64,000 bases of DNA. Source: Macrocybe gigantea (Eukaryota > Basidiomycota > Agaricomycetes > Agaricales > Callistosporiaceae). This document shows positions 10,654 through 21,400 of the stretch, one piece after another. The position numbers were made by a program, and so were the translations under genes. Within the stretch, counting starts at the first letter, position 1, and each line of letters starts with the position of its first letter. Location: NCBI GenBank assembly GCA_011319805.1, contig SJRY01000275.1, positions 62,001 through 126,000 on the forward strand, in the 5' to 3' direction. The notes beneath the pieces were generated by a model. That model had not been told where the DNA came from and ran no database searches. It was given only the letters and a program-made list of their open reading frames with translations.

Positions 10654-13600
10654 ATGTCGCGTGTACTCTCGACGAAGACGTTTCCTAGAGCTCTGGCGCG
10701 GACGCCGGCGTCGAGTTTGCAGAATGGTGCTCGGTTACGCCCTCTTGGCCTCCTGCTTCGGGGTCGGAATACGCAGTTGCAGCTGAAGACGACCGATTTT
10801 CTCCCGGACGTATGCTGTCGGTCCGGGAGGTGGGAGTGGTCCCGGTGGTGCCGGAGGAGGATTTCCATCGTTCAGTTTTGGTCCTCAGCATCAGAAAGGA
10901 GAAGCGTTAAAGGAATATGTGCGTCCTAATACTTTTCACGTTTCATAGAGCTAAATGCATCGAAATTAGAGTGTTGACCTGACAGAGATGGCTAGAAACG
11001 GCAAGCTCGATCCTATTATTGGAAGAGACGAAGGTATGTAGTATCACGCCTTGTGCTCATAAGTTTTGAATTCTAACCTGGACACGCAGAAATTAGACGG
11101 ACGATTCAAAGTAGGTTGCCATCGCCATGTTTGATTCGCAGTCAGCTCATCCGCTAGTTCGATCGATCCTATTATTGGAAGAGACGAAGGTATGTAGTAT
11201 CACGCCTTGTGCTCATAAGTTTTGAATTCTAACCTGGACACGCAGAAATTAGACGGACGATTCAAAGTAGGTTGCCATCGCCATGTTTGATTCGCAGTCA
11301 GCTCATCCGACTACTTTCCTAGTTCTTTCGCGGCGTACAAAATCGAATCCTGTGGTACGTTCATGCTGCATTCCGTCATAATATGTCTTTGGCTGAAGTG
11401 TTCCTCTAGCTAATTGGTCCGCCCGGTGTCCGGCAAGACGGCGATTCTCGAAGGCCTCGCTTCTCGTATTGTGGCCAAAGAGGTCCCAGAAGTATGTTCC
11501 CAAGATTTTACGCGACGAAATGACGAAATGTGAAATATAACTGCGCGCTGTAGTCTCTTCAACATAAACGTGTCCTTTCGATAGACTTGGCAGCTATCAT
11601 GGCAGGATCTGGAATCCGTGGCCAGTTTGAGGAGAAATTCAAGGCCCTTATACGGGATATTGAAGACGAGGTAACTTTTTATCCGCCCTTCCTTCTGGAC
11701 CTTCACTCATAGTCTGTTGAGGCAGGGGATGTTATTTGTTTTTATCGACGAAGTCCGTGAGTATCTTTTTTTATGCGTGTTTTGTACCTGCCACGACTTA
11801 TGCGTTTGTCTCTCAGACACGCTGTTTAATCTTGGAAAGGCAGAAGGTAGCATAGACGCCGGACAGATGATCAAGCCTGCTTTAGCCAGAGGATTGCAAC
11901 TGGTTGGAGCAACGACACGTATGTCCTTTCTTATGATGACCTTCTGGGCCTCAGCTGCTAATAGACTTATTCTCACAGCTGAGGAGTACCGCAAGACCAT
12001 CGCAAAGATGCGGCGCTTGAACGTCGATTACCGGTCACAATAGATGAGCCAACTGTAGAATCGACAATAGCCATCCTCCGTGGCCTCAAACCACGATACG
12101 AGTCCACCATGGTGTCGAAATTTCAGATGGTGCCCTCGTGACAGGTCAGTCTTCTACGCTTCACCAACTTCACTCTACTTACTGTCATCTAGCGGCCGTC
12201 TACTCAGCACGGTATATATCGGATCGCTATCTGCCTGACAAAGCCATCGATCTGGTCGACGAAGCCGCCTCTTCCCTCCGTCTCGCCCAAGAATCCAAGC
12301 CAGACGAGCTGGAAGCGCTCAACCGCGAAATTGTTACGCTCGAGATCGAGCTCGAAAGCTTGAAAAAGGAGACGGACATCATGAGCGTAGAACGGAGAAA
12401 GAACGTCGAGTCGAGTCTCTTGTCCAAGAAAGAAGAGGCGGAGCAGCTGACGTCTGTTTGGCAAGCCGGTATGTCTGAAGTTCTGCTAAATTCAGTATGG
12501 GTTAGTCCTAAAAGTGTGTCCTGGTGGCAGAACGTGCGCGGCTGGAACGCATCAAAAAAATCAAGGAGCAGCTGGAAGACGCCAAGCACCAGCTCGACGT
12601 GGCACAGCGCCAGGGACAGTACGAGCTAGCGAGTCGACTGCGGTACGCGACGATCCCAGAGCTGGAGAGCCACCTGCCACAGGAAGGTGAGCCAGGGCAG
12701 GAGGACGTAGAGTCGCCCATAGCCATGCTGCACGACAGAGTGACGTCGAACGACATTGCTCGCGTTGTCGCTAAAGCCACGGGCATCCCCGTGCAGAACC
12801 TGTTGAAGGGAGAACGGGACAAACTTGTGCACGTACGTTGTCTCATCTCCCCGTATCTGCTTCGTTGCGTTGTATAGAATGCTGATTTGTCTGCCAGATG
12901 GAGGATGCGCTCAAAGGCCGTGTTGTGGGCCAGGATCATGTCGTTACTGCCATCAGTGATGCTGTTCGCATGTCTAGAGCGGGACTCCAAGCGCCGAACC
13001 GCCCCGTTGCATCGTTCTTGTTTTTGGGGCCCACCGGTGTTGGAAAGGTCTGTACAGTGTCGCTTCTGGCTGTTCTCTGGAGCAGGACGCTGACGTATTT
13101 GAAACCAGACCGAACTTTGCAAGGCATTGGCTGCCTTCCTGTTCAATGACGAACAGCGCGGACTGTGAGTTCTTTTTTATCAAACATATCAGGTAAGATA
13201 GTCATTGACACGGTTATTGCTCCATTGCCTCCTAGCATCAACATCAACATGTCGGAGGTGGGTCACAGCATTGCATCCGACTTGGTGACGAGCACGACTA
13301 AATAAATATTAGTTCCATGACCGACATACAATTTCCCGACTCATTGGCGCAGCGCCTGGTTATGTTGGATATGAGGAGGGCGGTGCGTTCTAGCCGACAA
13401 GCGTTATAATTTCTGTGTGCTCATTTCGTTGGTCCAGGCCAGCTGACGGAGGCAGTCCGTCGTAAACCTTACGGTATGCCATCTAGTTTTGCATTTGATA
13501 ATATGTTATCTACGTTCATGATTGTCTTCAGCCGTGATCCTTCTCGATGAACTCGAAAAGGCCCATAAGGTGTGTTTTCAGTGGAAACAAATATGAATTA

Positions 13601-14364
13601 CAACTGAATAGTGGATCATGCTTTAGGATGTTGCAATGATTCTGCTGCAAATACTTGACGAAGGGAGCGTCACTGACAGCCAAGGACGCAAAGTCGACTT
13701 CAAGGTATATCGTTACGCAATGAGGGCTTTGTCATAACTAACATACCTGCATCTCCCCAGAACACGATCATTTGTCTCACCAGCAACCTTGGTTCGTTTC
13801 TGATCAGGCTGGTCAGTAATTGCTCTGCTGACGATTTTAGCAGGCAGCGACATCCTCGCACACGACACGGCCTGCGACGAAGACGGCATCGTGACTTCCC
13901 GAAGCGAGAGATCAAGTCCTCGAACGCACCTCGGAATACTTCCCGCCAGAGCTGCTCAACCGCCTCGACTCTATTCTCGTCTTCAAATAAGCTCTCGAGA
14001 AAGTCCATTCTGGATGTCGTTGCTCTGCGTCTCAACGACGTCGCAGAGCGGCTGAAGAACAGGAGGATCACGCTCGACGTTGACAGTGCCGCGAAGGATT
14101 GGCTTGCGGAGCATGGGTACTCTCAGATATACGGAGCCCGCGCGATCGCTCGCATCGTCCGCACGGACGTTCTGTTCCCGTTGGCTCAGAAACTGCTTCA
14201 AGGGAACCATCAGGCGAGTGGACATTTTCTCAGATCCCTAGGCTTCCATTCTTATCCTCTTTTTTTTTCATTACAGGGACGGTGACACTGTTGTCATTCG
14301 CGTCAGCGAGGATGGCAAGACGTTGGACGTCCATGACAACCATAAGCCCGATCCAATGTTGTGA
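10654..14364 (+). pseudogene. HSP78: Mitochondrial Hsp78/ClpB-type AAA+ disaggregase, frame interrupted many times
   Basis: Homologue of the mitochondrial ClpB/Hsp78 disaggregase, which refolds aggregated matrix proteins with ATP. An Arg-rich presequence-like start (MSRVLSTKTFPRALARTP) and a Gly-rich linker replace the Clp N domain. The first AAA domain follows (DPIIGRDEEIRRTIQ, LIGPPGV/GKTAILEG, CFIDEVH, LVGATTPEEYRKT), then the coiled M domain (12290-12680), then the second AAA domain ([43 protein letters not shown], and the C-terminal EHGYSQIYGARAI). About 15 introns are recognisable and mostly canonical. Single-base breaks occur near 11428 (Walker A of domain 1, extra C), 11741 (Walker B, extra T), 12008, 12104, 13897, 13985 and 14205, and probably also in the presequence. 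A 156-bp tandem duplication (11007-11309) repeats one exon junction. It is either a young pseudogene or a gene hit by assembly errors. Confidence 0.85.
11007..11309 (+). repeat. Tandem direct duplication, 156-bp period, inside the Hsp78-like gene
   Basis: Bases 11007-11153 and 11163-11309 are identical over 147 bp, offset by 156. The unit spans the end of the exon coding DPIIGRDE, the next intron, a 21-22-nt exon (EIRRTIQ) and the start of the following intron. Splicing from the first donor to the second acceptor could in principle skip the extra copy. Perfect identity means it is very recent or an assembly artefact. Confidence 0.9.
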
Positions 14365-14818
14365 CATCGGAACCAGAGGCCAACATTGAGAACCCCGAAG
14401 CGGCTTAACAACCTATACGATTCGACCTCCACTTCGCATGACGCTCGAGACGCTTGTTCTTACGACCTAATGATTATTATCTTACTGCGCTGATCATCTT
14501 GTTACTTATAGTAACCTCTAGTTCACACCCCGCTCATTGTAGCATAGCACAAGCCTTTCTCTCGCGCGAGTTGGTACCTCATAGACATGCCCTCGCTCTT
14601 TGATGTATTATGGCCGTGGTTCTATTCATTGGACTGTATTTAGATCGCAATTCTTATCGAATGATCCATTGTCAGTCCCAACCAATCCATCTTCCATCCT
14701 ACTCGCAGCAGTCCACAGCGACGCCCATCGCCGACATATACTGCTGATGAAAAACCTAGTATTTGGCAGTAAAAATCATGTCAGCTGAGCCCCGATCCAA
14801 GCCAGAAGGCATAGGCGT
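14365..14818. other. Convergent 3' spacer
   Basis: Lies between the 3' ends of the Hsp78-like gene and the minus-strand small secreted protein. If the secreted protein uses its alternative frame, its coding end is near 14787. Nothing else recognised. Confidence 0.4.
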
Positions 14819-15139
14819 TTAGAACGCACGTCTCTTCCCACTCTCTCGGAACAAAAAAGTTTTTGATCTTGCCCAGGCCATTATTGGCCATCTCTTTAGC
14901 GGCGTCCCGTCGCGGTCGCTCCTCCGGCGTTTCTGCAGTCCGCGGCACGAGACGAGCCCGAATGCCGTGCAGACGCTCCTGAAAATGTTTGTCGCCGCGT
15001 CTGCGGCGTTGGGAGCGGGAGCGGGGACGTGACTCGGAGCGTCACCCGGGTGGTCGGTGAGTTCCAGAGGAAGCGCCACTGCGCCGACGGACGCGACGAG
15101 AAGCGTAGAAAGGACAGTGTAAAACAGGGCAGGGCGCAT
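14787..15139 (-). CDS. Small secreted protein, probable frame break near 14940
   Basis: Short protein with a typical signal peptide (MRPALFYTVLSTLLVASVG, then AVALPLELTDHPGDAPSHVP), so likely secreted. I start at the ATG 15139; a GTG just upstream is not used. A TATAAAA element lies about 20 bp upstream (15160-15166). The frame from the ATG runs to a stop at about 14819 through an unnatural Arg-rich end. The neighbouring frame gives a better-looking helical C-terminus (TAETPEERPRRDAAKEMANN, then GLGKIKNFFVPREWEE) ending near 14787. A one-base break in the region of 14930-14960 would connect them. No family recognised. Confidence 0.5.
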
Positions 15140-15471
15140 AGTCACGGAATCGAATTCTCTCTTTTATATTTTTATTTTTATTTTTTTTTTGGGTTTTTGG
15201 CGGGTTGGGGCGTAGACGCGCGGCGTCGGCGAGCAGAGATGGATGAGTTGATTCGGGATTCGCAAGAGAAAAAGACCAGCTTTTTCGGACTCGCTCGACG
15301 CTTTCTGGAACGCAGCGATTCGGGGGGGAGGAGGCGCAGTCGTCCTGACGGGCGTCTCATTTATGTGCACGTACATAAAACCAGTGCACGGCCGGCCATC
15401 AGGGCATCACCATGTGCAGGCGATGCAATGAGTTTCAGGATGATGCTGGCGTGTAGAATCCATCATGTGTA
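15140..15471. other. Upstream region of the secreted-protein gene
   Basis: Holds the TATA-like element and a long T-rich run (15165-15190) on the plus strand. The open frames here have no domain. Confidence 0.35.
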
Positions 15472-15915
15472 TACTGTAGCTGGATGTATGGAGGCAACGG
15501 CCGGTTGGACCGTGACAGGAAATTTTTGCCCAGGTTAGGCAACGCGGGGGTGTGATCCGTTACTGTTGTCAATTTAAGCAACGGTGGCAGCCAGGCCGTA
15601 GGTCATGCTCCAACGTTGTGAACAAATTTGAAATGTAATCAGAGGAGTAGACACGTCTAAATCTACAGTACGGGTATAAAAAAAATCAGATTTCGGCCAC
15701 TTCTTGTCACGTTTTTTACTAGGCAACAGCCCTTCCGTTATCCGTTACACGACCGTATTTGGCAACGCAACGGGGCTAACCGTTACCCGTCACCGTTGCC
15801 TCCATACTTTTACTAGGCAACAGCCCTTCCGTTATCCGTTACACGACCGTATTTTGGCAACGCAACGGGGCTACCGTTACCCGTCACCGTTGCCTCCATA
15901 CATCCAACTACAGTA
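15472..15915. mobile_element. MITE-like non-autonomous DNA element, 29-bp terminal inverted repeats
   Basis: A 444-bp block whose ends are inverted copies. Left 15472-15500 begins TACTGTAGCTGGATGTATGG; right 15887-15915 is its reverse complement with one mismatch in 29. Both ends are flanked by TGTA (15468-15471 and 15916-15919), a possible 4-bp target-site duplication. A TA duplication of Tc1/mariner type with a slightly shorter repeat is equally readable. There is no coding capacity. The inside contains a 94-bp tandem repeat rich in GTTACCCGT/CCGTTA sequence. It sits between the 3' end of coronin and the secreted-protein promoter. Confidence 0.75.
15714..15901. repeat. Two tandem copies of a 94-bp unit inside the MITE-like element
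   Basis: Copies at about 15714-15807 and 15808-15901 differ by two one-base indels (TATTTGG/TATTTTGG and CTAACCG/CTACCG). Each ends in the CACCGTTGCCTCCATAC sequence that also forms the inner part of the right terminal repeat, so the repeat probably arose by duplicating the element's end. Confidence 0.85.
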
Positions 15916-16093
15916 TGTATATTTCAGAAAAAGATACCAATAGTCGTGAGAGGGGGGAGCCAAAGCACCGAGCGGGCGGAGCAACCACAGGCCTCCAATA
16001 ACCGCAATCCGACTTTTGCCCATTACAGATTGATTACACAGGCGTTAATCACAATACCACTCTTCCACTTCCACCAGATGACGAGACGCATGT

Positions 16094-17828
16094 TCATTGT
16101 TCGAGCAGAGTCTGAGCAGCTTTCCTGGCATTCGCTCTCAAAGCCTCAGCCTGGAGCTCCAAGTTCCTGATTTTCTCCCTCGCCTCTCTCAGATCGGACG
16201 TCAGTCGAGCATTTTCTTCCTTCAAGGCGTTCAACGCCGCAGCCTGAAACAAATCAGTCAGTCAGGTCATGTTGGGAGGGAAAAAAAGGAAAAAAAAAAA
16301 AGAGGTGAATACAGAAATACACTCACGTCCAGACTCTGGCCGCCAGTCTTCGGCTCCAGAATAGGCGACACACTGGGCGACGCCTCAAACGGTTTCCGCT
16401 GCGCCGGCGAGAGGATCGAGGATGGCTCAGACGGCGGTGAGGCAGGGGACGCGGTGGGTGACGTGGCTGGTGCGCTGAAGGACTTGGCCGGCGCGGCTGG
16501 CGACGGTGCAGGTGCTGTGGACGCCGTGGTGGGCGGAGGCGGAAGCGAAGCAGCAGACTGTTTGGTGGCGAACGTCGTGCCGCTGGACAGGTCGACCAGG
16601 TTTGGAGGGGCGGTCTTGCCGTTGAAGAATTCCGAGGCGGAGAGAGAAGGCTCGAGCGACGGAGCGGGTGGGAAGATGTCCGACTGGAAAGAGTCGGACT
16701 AGCGAAATTTTTAGTGTCAGCGACGAGTCTGGTTGTGTTTGGGGTGTGGTTGCTTACTTTGCGGGAACGATGAAGGCGATGGGTTCGATGGAGCTGCCGT
16801 GGACTTTGTATGCGCGTGCGATCTCGCACTCTGATACTCTGAGAGCACGGCGGGGAAGGAAGCACATTCCACGTTGAGGATCGGAAGATTTGTGCTCGCT
16901 CAGATCGTAGAGGGAGTCGGATTCGTATTCATAGTATCGGATGTTTCCATCACTGCCACAGACGAGGGTAAGAAACGCAAGACTAAAATCGAGTCAACGA
17001 CTTACCCTTTGCCAGCTGACGAAGACAATATAATCAGACAGAGGAGAGTAGACGGAAGAATAGGACGTACCCAGGAACAGGATGTTGTTATCGGACCAGA
17101 ATGGCATGATAACGCCAGAGGACTGATCCAAAGAGATCGTCTTGACGTTGCTCAGACCGGCCGTCTCCAAATGGCCACCTGACGATCCGACATCTTGCTG
17201 AACCCAGTCGTCGCGATCCTATCCAGGTCTCCCATCCAAGTCACGCGAGCGCCCTTGATGCCGCTGTGTCCGTCTCCGGTCCTCACAGCCTCGCCCCTGG
17301 TACGAGGATCGAACAATCGAATCTTCCTGTCTCTGCAGGTCGTAACGAGGAGCGTTCCGGACGGGTTGAACGCCATGCTCTGGATCGCGTCGTTATGCCG
17401 GACAGGACGGCGCGGGGTCTTCTGGGTTTGCGAGGTCCCAGAGCTTGACCGTGTGCTCGCCTGACGCGCTCGCGACGACGTTGGACGCCGTCGGGTGAAA
17501 CAAGACCTGCCCGACCTTCCGCGGGACGCGTCCAGGCGCAGCACGGGGTCAAAGTCCTGCGGAAACCCAGCCCTCCTGGCCCCACCCTCGAACTGCGACG
17601 CCTCGACCTTCCATATCATCACCTTACCGTCCTCGCCACCGGAAGCCACAATGGAGTCGTTGTGCGGCGACCAGTCCGTGTCGAGCACGGCGGCCGTGTG
17701 GCTTCGGGCCAGCGGAAGGTTGTCCGGCAGCTTGTAAGGGAATCCTGGATGCCTTGGGAGGGCGACGGCAAGGGAAGGATCGCAAAGGCGCCTCCGCCCG
17801 ATGCATTCCAGTTGAGACTGAGATATTG
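16094..17828 (-). pseudogene. Coronin, missing its N-terminal exons and broken by four frame shifts
   Basis: Coronin is a WD40-repeat actin-binding protein with a C-terminal coiled coil that works with Arp2/3 and cofilin at actin patches. Visible pieces in order are QYLSLNWNASGGGAFAILPL, ARSHTAAVLDTDWSPHNDS, ASGGEDGKVMIWKV, a KVGQVLFHP/EHTVKLWDLA block, NDAIQSMAFNPSGTLL, IRLFDPRTR and KMSDRQVAIW. A 10-nt microexon (17006-17015), GDGNIRYYEYE, a Ser/Pro/Ala-rich spacer and the coiled coil (exon 16243-16094, AAALNALKEENARLTSDL) follow. Frame breaks lie near 17167, 17396, 17524 and 17750. The first visible exon begins at 17828, and only 151 bp separate it from the GCV1 stop. The usual first 50 or so residues (the SKYRHVFG region) therefore have no room. 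Confidence 0.85.
17006..17015 (-). other. 10-nt microexon of coronin
   Basis: CTGGCAAAGG lies between CAG on its 5' side and GTAAG on its 3' side. It joins a phase-1 exon end to the next exon to give LAGKGDGNIRYYEY, which matches the conserved coronin sequence. Introns on either side are about 50 nt. Confidence 0.75.
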
Positions 17829-17979
17829 CTAGCGATACAGCCCCGGTAACGAGGTGGAGGATGTGTATTTGTGACTGTGTATTTGTGACTGTTGACATAG
17901 TCGCAGCACAACCATGGTACTTACGGTGCGCAGTAGTCGCAGATAAAATAGAATGTTGTGTTTAAGGAATCACAAATGC

Positions 17980-19812
17980 TCAACCTCTCCAGTAGTTAGT
18001 CTTGACAAAAGGCATGGGCGTCAACACAGCTTTCCTCCGCTTGTTCCGAACATCCACCTCCACTTCTGTGCCCTTCTTGTGCCATCCTGATTTCACATAG
18101 CCCATGGCGATGTTCTTACCCAGCGTCGGTGATGGAATCCCGGACGTCACGGCGCCTGAAAAGTTATGTGAGCGACAAGGTCGGAAGATGCAACTTTAAA
18201 TAGCGCACCGAGCAATTCCCCGGTTATTGGGGCGTATATTTTGGCACCCTCTGTCGAGGCAAGGTGAGCATCGCAGGTAGGAAAGATCCATATGTCGACG
18301 TACGTCTAGCGGGCGCACCCTCGACGAACATTCCGACGCGTCTTCTCGGTGGACCCTCTTTTATCATTTTCTGCACACCCGCCGCGCCGATAAACCCTCC
18401 CTTTTCTTTTCTCTCCTTCGCTGAGGATTAGACGTCAGATACAGAGGCAGACGAAGACATCAAAGAGATGCTCACAGATAATCCAGCCCAAACCAGCCTC
18501 GATCGGCGACGTATCTTCATCAATGTCGTTGCCATAAAGGCACATGCCGGCCTCAAGTCGAAGACTGTCCCTGGCGCCAAGGCCGGTCAGCTGCACCGGA
18601 GGCTTCAGTAAGAGCTTTGCAACGTCCACGGTTTGTGACGGCGGAATGGAAATCTGGAACAGCGCTGTCAGTTGTCAATTTTGAGCGCAGTATGGCTGTC
18701 ATTGGCGCCGCCCCTCTCCCCCATCCATCTCGTCTCCTTTGCTCTTGATTTTCTGTATAGATTGGAACAGCAGCTCACCTCAAAGCCATCTTCGCCAGTA
18801 TATCCTCCTCGCGCGACGTGAAGGTTGAACCCCTCGACCGGCACAAACGCAGACGTTCCAAAGGTTAATCTTGACAGGTCATAAGGAGTCAAACCTTGCA
18901 AGTACGCTGCAGCTTCAGGACCTGGAGAACACCGGAAAATAATTGGAAGCCGTCAAAGCTGACAGGCATGCTCGGTTCCACAGAAATGTCCGCGCCAACC
19001 TTGAAGGGCCAACAATCCCCACCCATCCAACACTTCCAAGTCTACCGGACCGTCCTTTCCCCTTTCACTTGAATTCCATTCCTTCAGCTTCTCCTCGAAC
19101 CAGGGTAGATCTCGGTCCCGTCTACTAGCATTGGTGACAATATAAAAAGCATCTAGAGCATGCTTCGTCAAAACAGCATCATCAATGATCCCGCCCCTCT
19201 CATTCAGAAGCACTGTCAACGTCGAGCTGTAGGGTTGCAGTGTTGACAAGGAGGAGGGCGTAAGCCATTCCAAAAATTGGGTTGCAGTTGGTCCTCGGAA
19301 ACTGTTGCGAAATGAAATTAGAAACCATGGGGATGTCTGACAGAGAAGCAGAGGGCGTACTTGGACTGCACCATGTGTCCGACATCGAACAGGCCGGCGC
19401 TGCCCCGGACATGATTGTGACTTGCAACTTGGGGAAAAGATCCCGTGATTAGCCTATCTTGAATTCAATACGAAACCGGGCGTCTCACCTTGGCCAACGT
19501 CTCCGTATGATAGAGGCATCGAATATCCAGCGAACGGGACCATTTTCGCGCCGTTCTCAATGTGGAAATCATACAGACCGGTTTTCTTCAACTGATTAGA
19601 AAAAAAAACGGACGAGGGAGTTACCCTGCTCAGACCGCGTTGCACACACTCCCAGTGTTACTCACTTCTCCCGTACCAGCTACACTGCCCATCTGCCTTC
19701 CTCTTGGCATTAAAACGCTACGAGAAGCAGGGCATAATGACGGCGCCCTCGTCGTGGCGTAAAGTCGTCCAGATAACCGCCATGGGGTCGTGATACGGTG
19801 CATCCTCATCAT
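17980..19812 (-). CDS. GCV1: Aminomethyltransferase, glycine cleavage system T protein (mitochondrial)
   Basis: T protein of the mitochondrial glycine decarboxylase complex. It moves the methylene group from the H-protein aminomethyl-lipoyl arm to tetrahydrofolate and releases ammonia. Nine exons (19812-19666, 19591-19489, 19427-19361, 19301-19000, 18921-18779, 18653-18476, 18420-18304, 18250-18209, 18155-17980) total 1,275 nt, 424 aa, fully in frame. Family features are an Arg/Ser/Thr-rich presequence ([12 protein letters not shown]), [90 protein letters not shown] and a C-terminal [20 protein letters not shown]. The two in-frame ATGs downstream of 19812 are alternatives. The gene is intact, in contrast to the broken coronin immediately downstream. 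Confidence 0.95.
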
Positions 19813-21400
19813 GTTAGTATCCTAGAACAATAACAGGGTCCCAGGGGCCAATAAAGGTGTGTATCGTCAATCCCTGGTCGTCGACGGTGCCGAGACAGAG
19901 AGACTTTGAGGCGGCCCAGGAAAAAACGTCTGTCTGGAACTTGAGGAAACCGTGACGGAGGTTCGCGAGTAGTCACGTGTGCCCAGGTCACACATGCCTT
20001 GTTGGTCCAGATTTTGGGCTCTAGAGCTGGGTTTCCTCTTCTCATCCTATCGTTTCTGAAATTCAACCATGTCGGAGAGTCAAAGCACTTCACTAGATGC
20101 TCTCAGCATCCGATGCTGTCAGATCCGCATGTCACTGGGCCATCTGATCAGCCCAACGACATCAACTCGTTCTTGCACAGCAGGAAAGAAGCAATTAATG
20201 TCCGAGTGTGCAGATGTGACGAACGCGGGCGACATGGGCCATTACCGCGTCGGAGAATAGTTTCTTCCGACGACCTTCGCTTCGGATCGAATTCAGTTGC
20301 TCAAGGTGAACGCGAGGCAACTCGTGGTTGACATTCCTTTACGGCAATTGACGATCCGTGCTCCTGAAAAGACCCTACTTTTTCCAGGCGCAATGTATCA
20401 TGCATTGTGGCAAGGTAGTACGTCTCACGACGCTACGGCACCGCTAGTGACTTGTAGCCATACGAACGCCGCTCAGTATCGTAATGGACTTGGAGTCGTG
20501 CTCCACTCAAGACAAGGATGCGAATATTTCTTTTGAAATATCTCGTAAACTCTCTGTTCTGGTAATCGTCCAAGACATTGTACGATCTAAACACTCGCTC
20601 TCTCTCATCGGCGATCTACTTCCGCGAGAAAACATACACCACAGGACCAGGGACCATGCTTTCTTGCTCCACAAAGAAGCCCATCCTGCGTCAGATCTGT
20701 CTGGCAAGAAAAATGAGGACGGTCATGGGGAAGGAGGTCTTTGGCATTTTTGACAGAACAGACAGAACAGAAGCAGCGATGATCACCTTGTTTTACAGCT
20801 TCTGACAGATCCTTTCGCACACACAGCGCACAACCGACGGAATGAGAAATCTTGCCTCATTCTAGTTTCGGCCGATATTCAATTAACGTACCTGGTCTCG
20901 TCAAATAACGCAGAGTCGTGCCTTCCTTTTTATTTTCGCGAAGATCTCAGAGGATGACGAGGGTTTTGTTCCATGTAAATCGTCCATCTGAGGTCGAATT
21001 TCCAACTAATACATCACATCAAAGCAGTGCTATTCTCTGTCAAAGTCCAATGTCGAGAAATTTTGGATGGACGACGTTGATGGGGACATAAGGCGTCGAT
21101 AACATATAGGCCACGGTGACAATTATCCTGTTTCCGGAATCCTATGTTTGTTTTTGGTTCACTGACGCGGCATCTCACCTTCGTTTGTTCCTCATGCCTT
21201 TCCGGAAACCCGAAAGCGCATCGTTTGGACCCCTGCTTCTACACGTCTTTTCTTTCGTCTTCTATAATTCATCTTCAATGGCAGCCACCGGTTGAACAAA
21301 CCGGAGCCGGAATTCTGAAGTTATAAAAGGACGTTACGATAGTCCTAGAAAATCTCAGTTCCAACTCGAACACGCTTCGTTCCAAGTGATAACTCCAAAT
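19813..21400. other. Divergent promoter region of GCV1 and hydrophobin, no gene seen
   Basis: About 1.6 kb. It contains a CACGTG core (19972-19979) 160 bp above the GCV1 ATG and the hydrophobin TATA box near its right end. Frames such as 20069-20331 and 20297-20753 show no domain, no splice pattern and no signal peptide. Confidence 0.45.
21322..21328 (+). promoter_or_regulatory. TATA box of the hydrophobin gene
   Basis: TATAAAA 73 bp upstream of the hydrophobin ATG. A consensus TATA box fits a strongly regulated, highly expressed gene. Confidence 0.6.

Noticed and set aside
16097..16702. Long plus-strand open frame of 201 codons
   Set aside because: Antisense to the coronin C-terminal region; its sequence mirrors the Ser/Pro/Ala-rich spacer and coiled coil and has no domain of its own.
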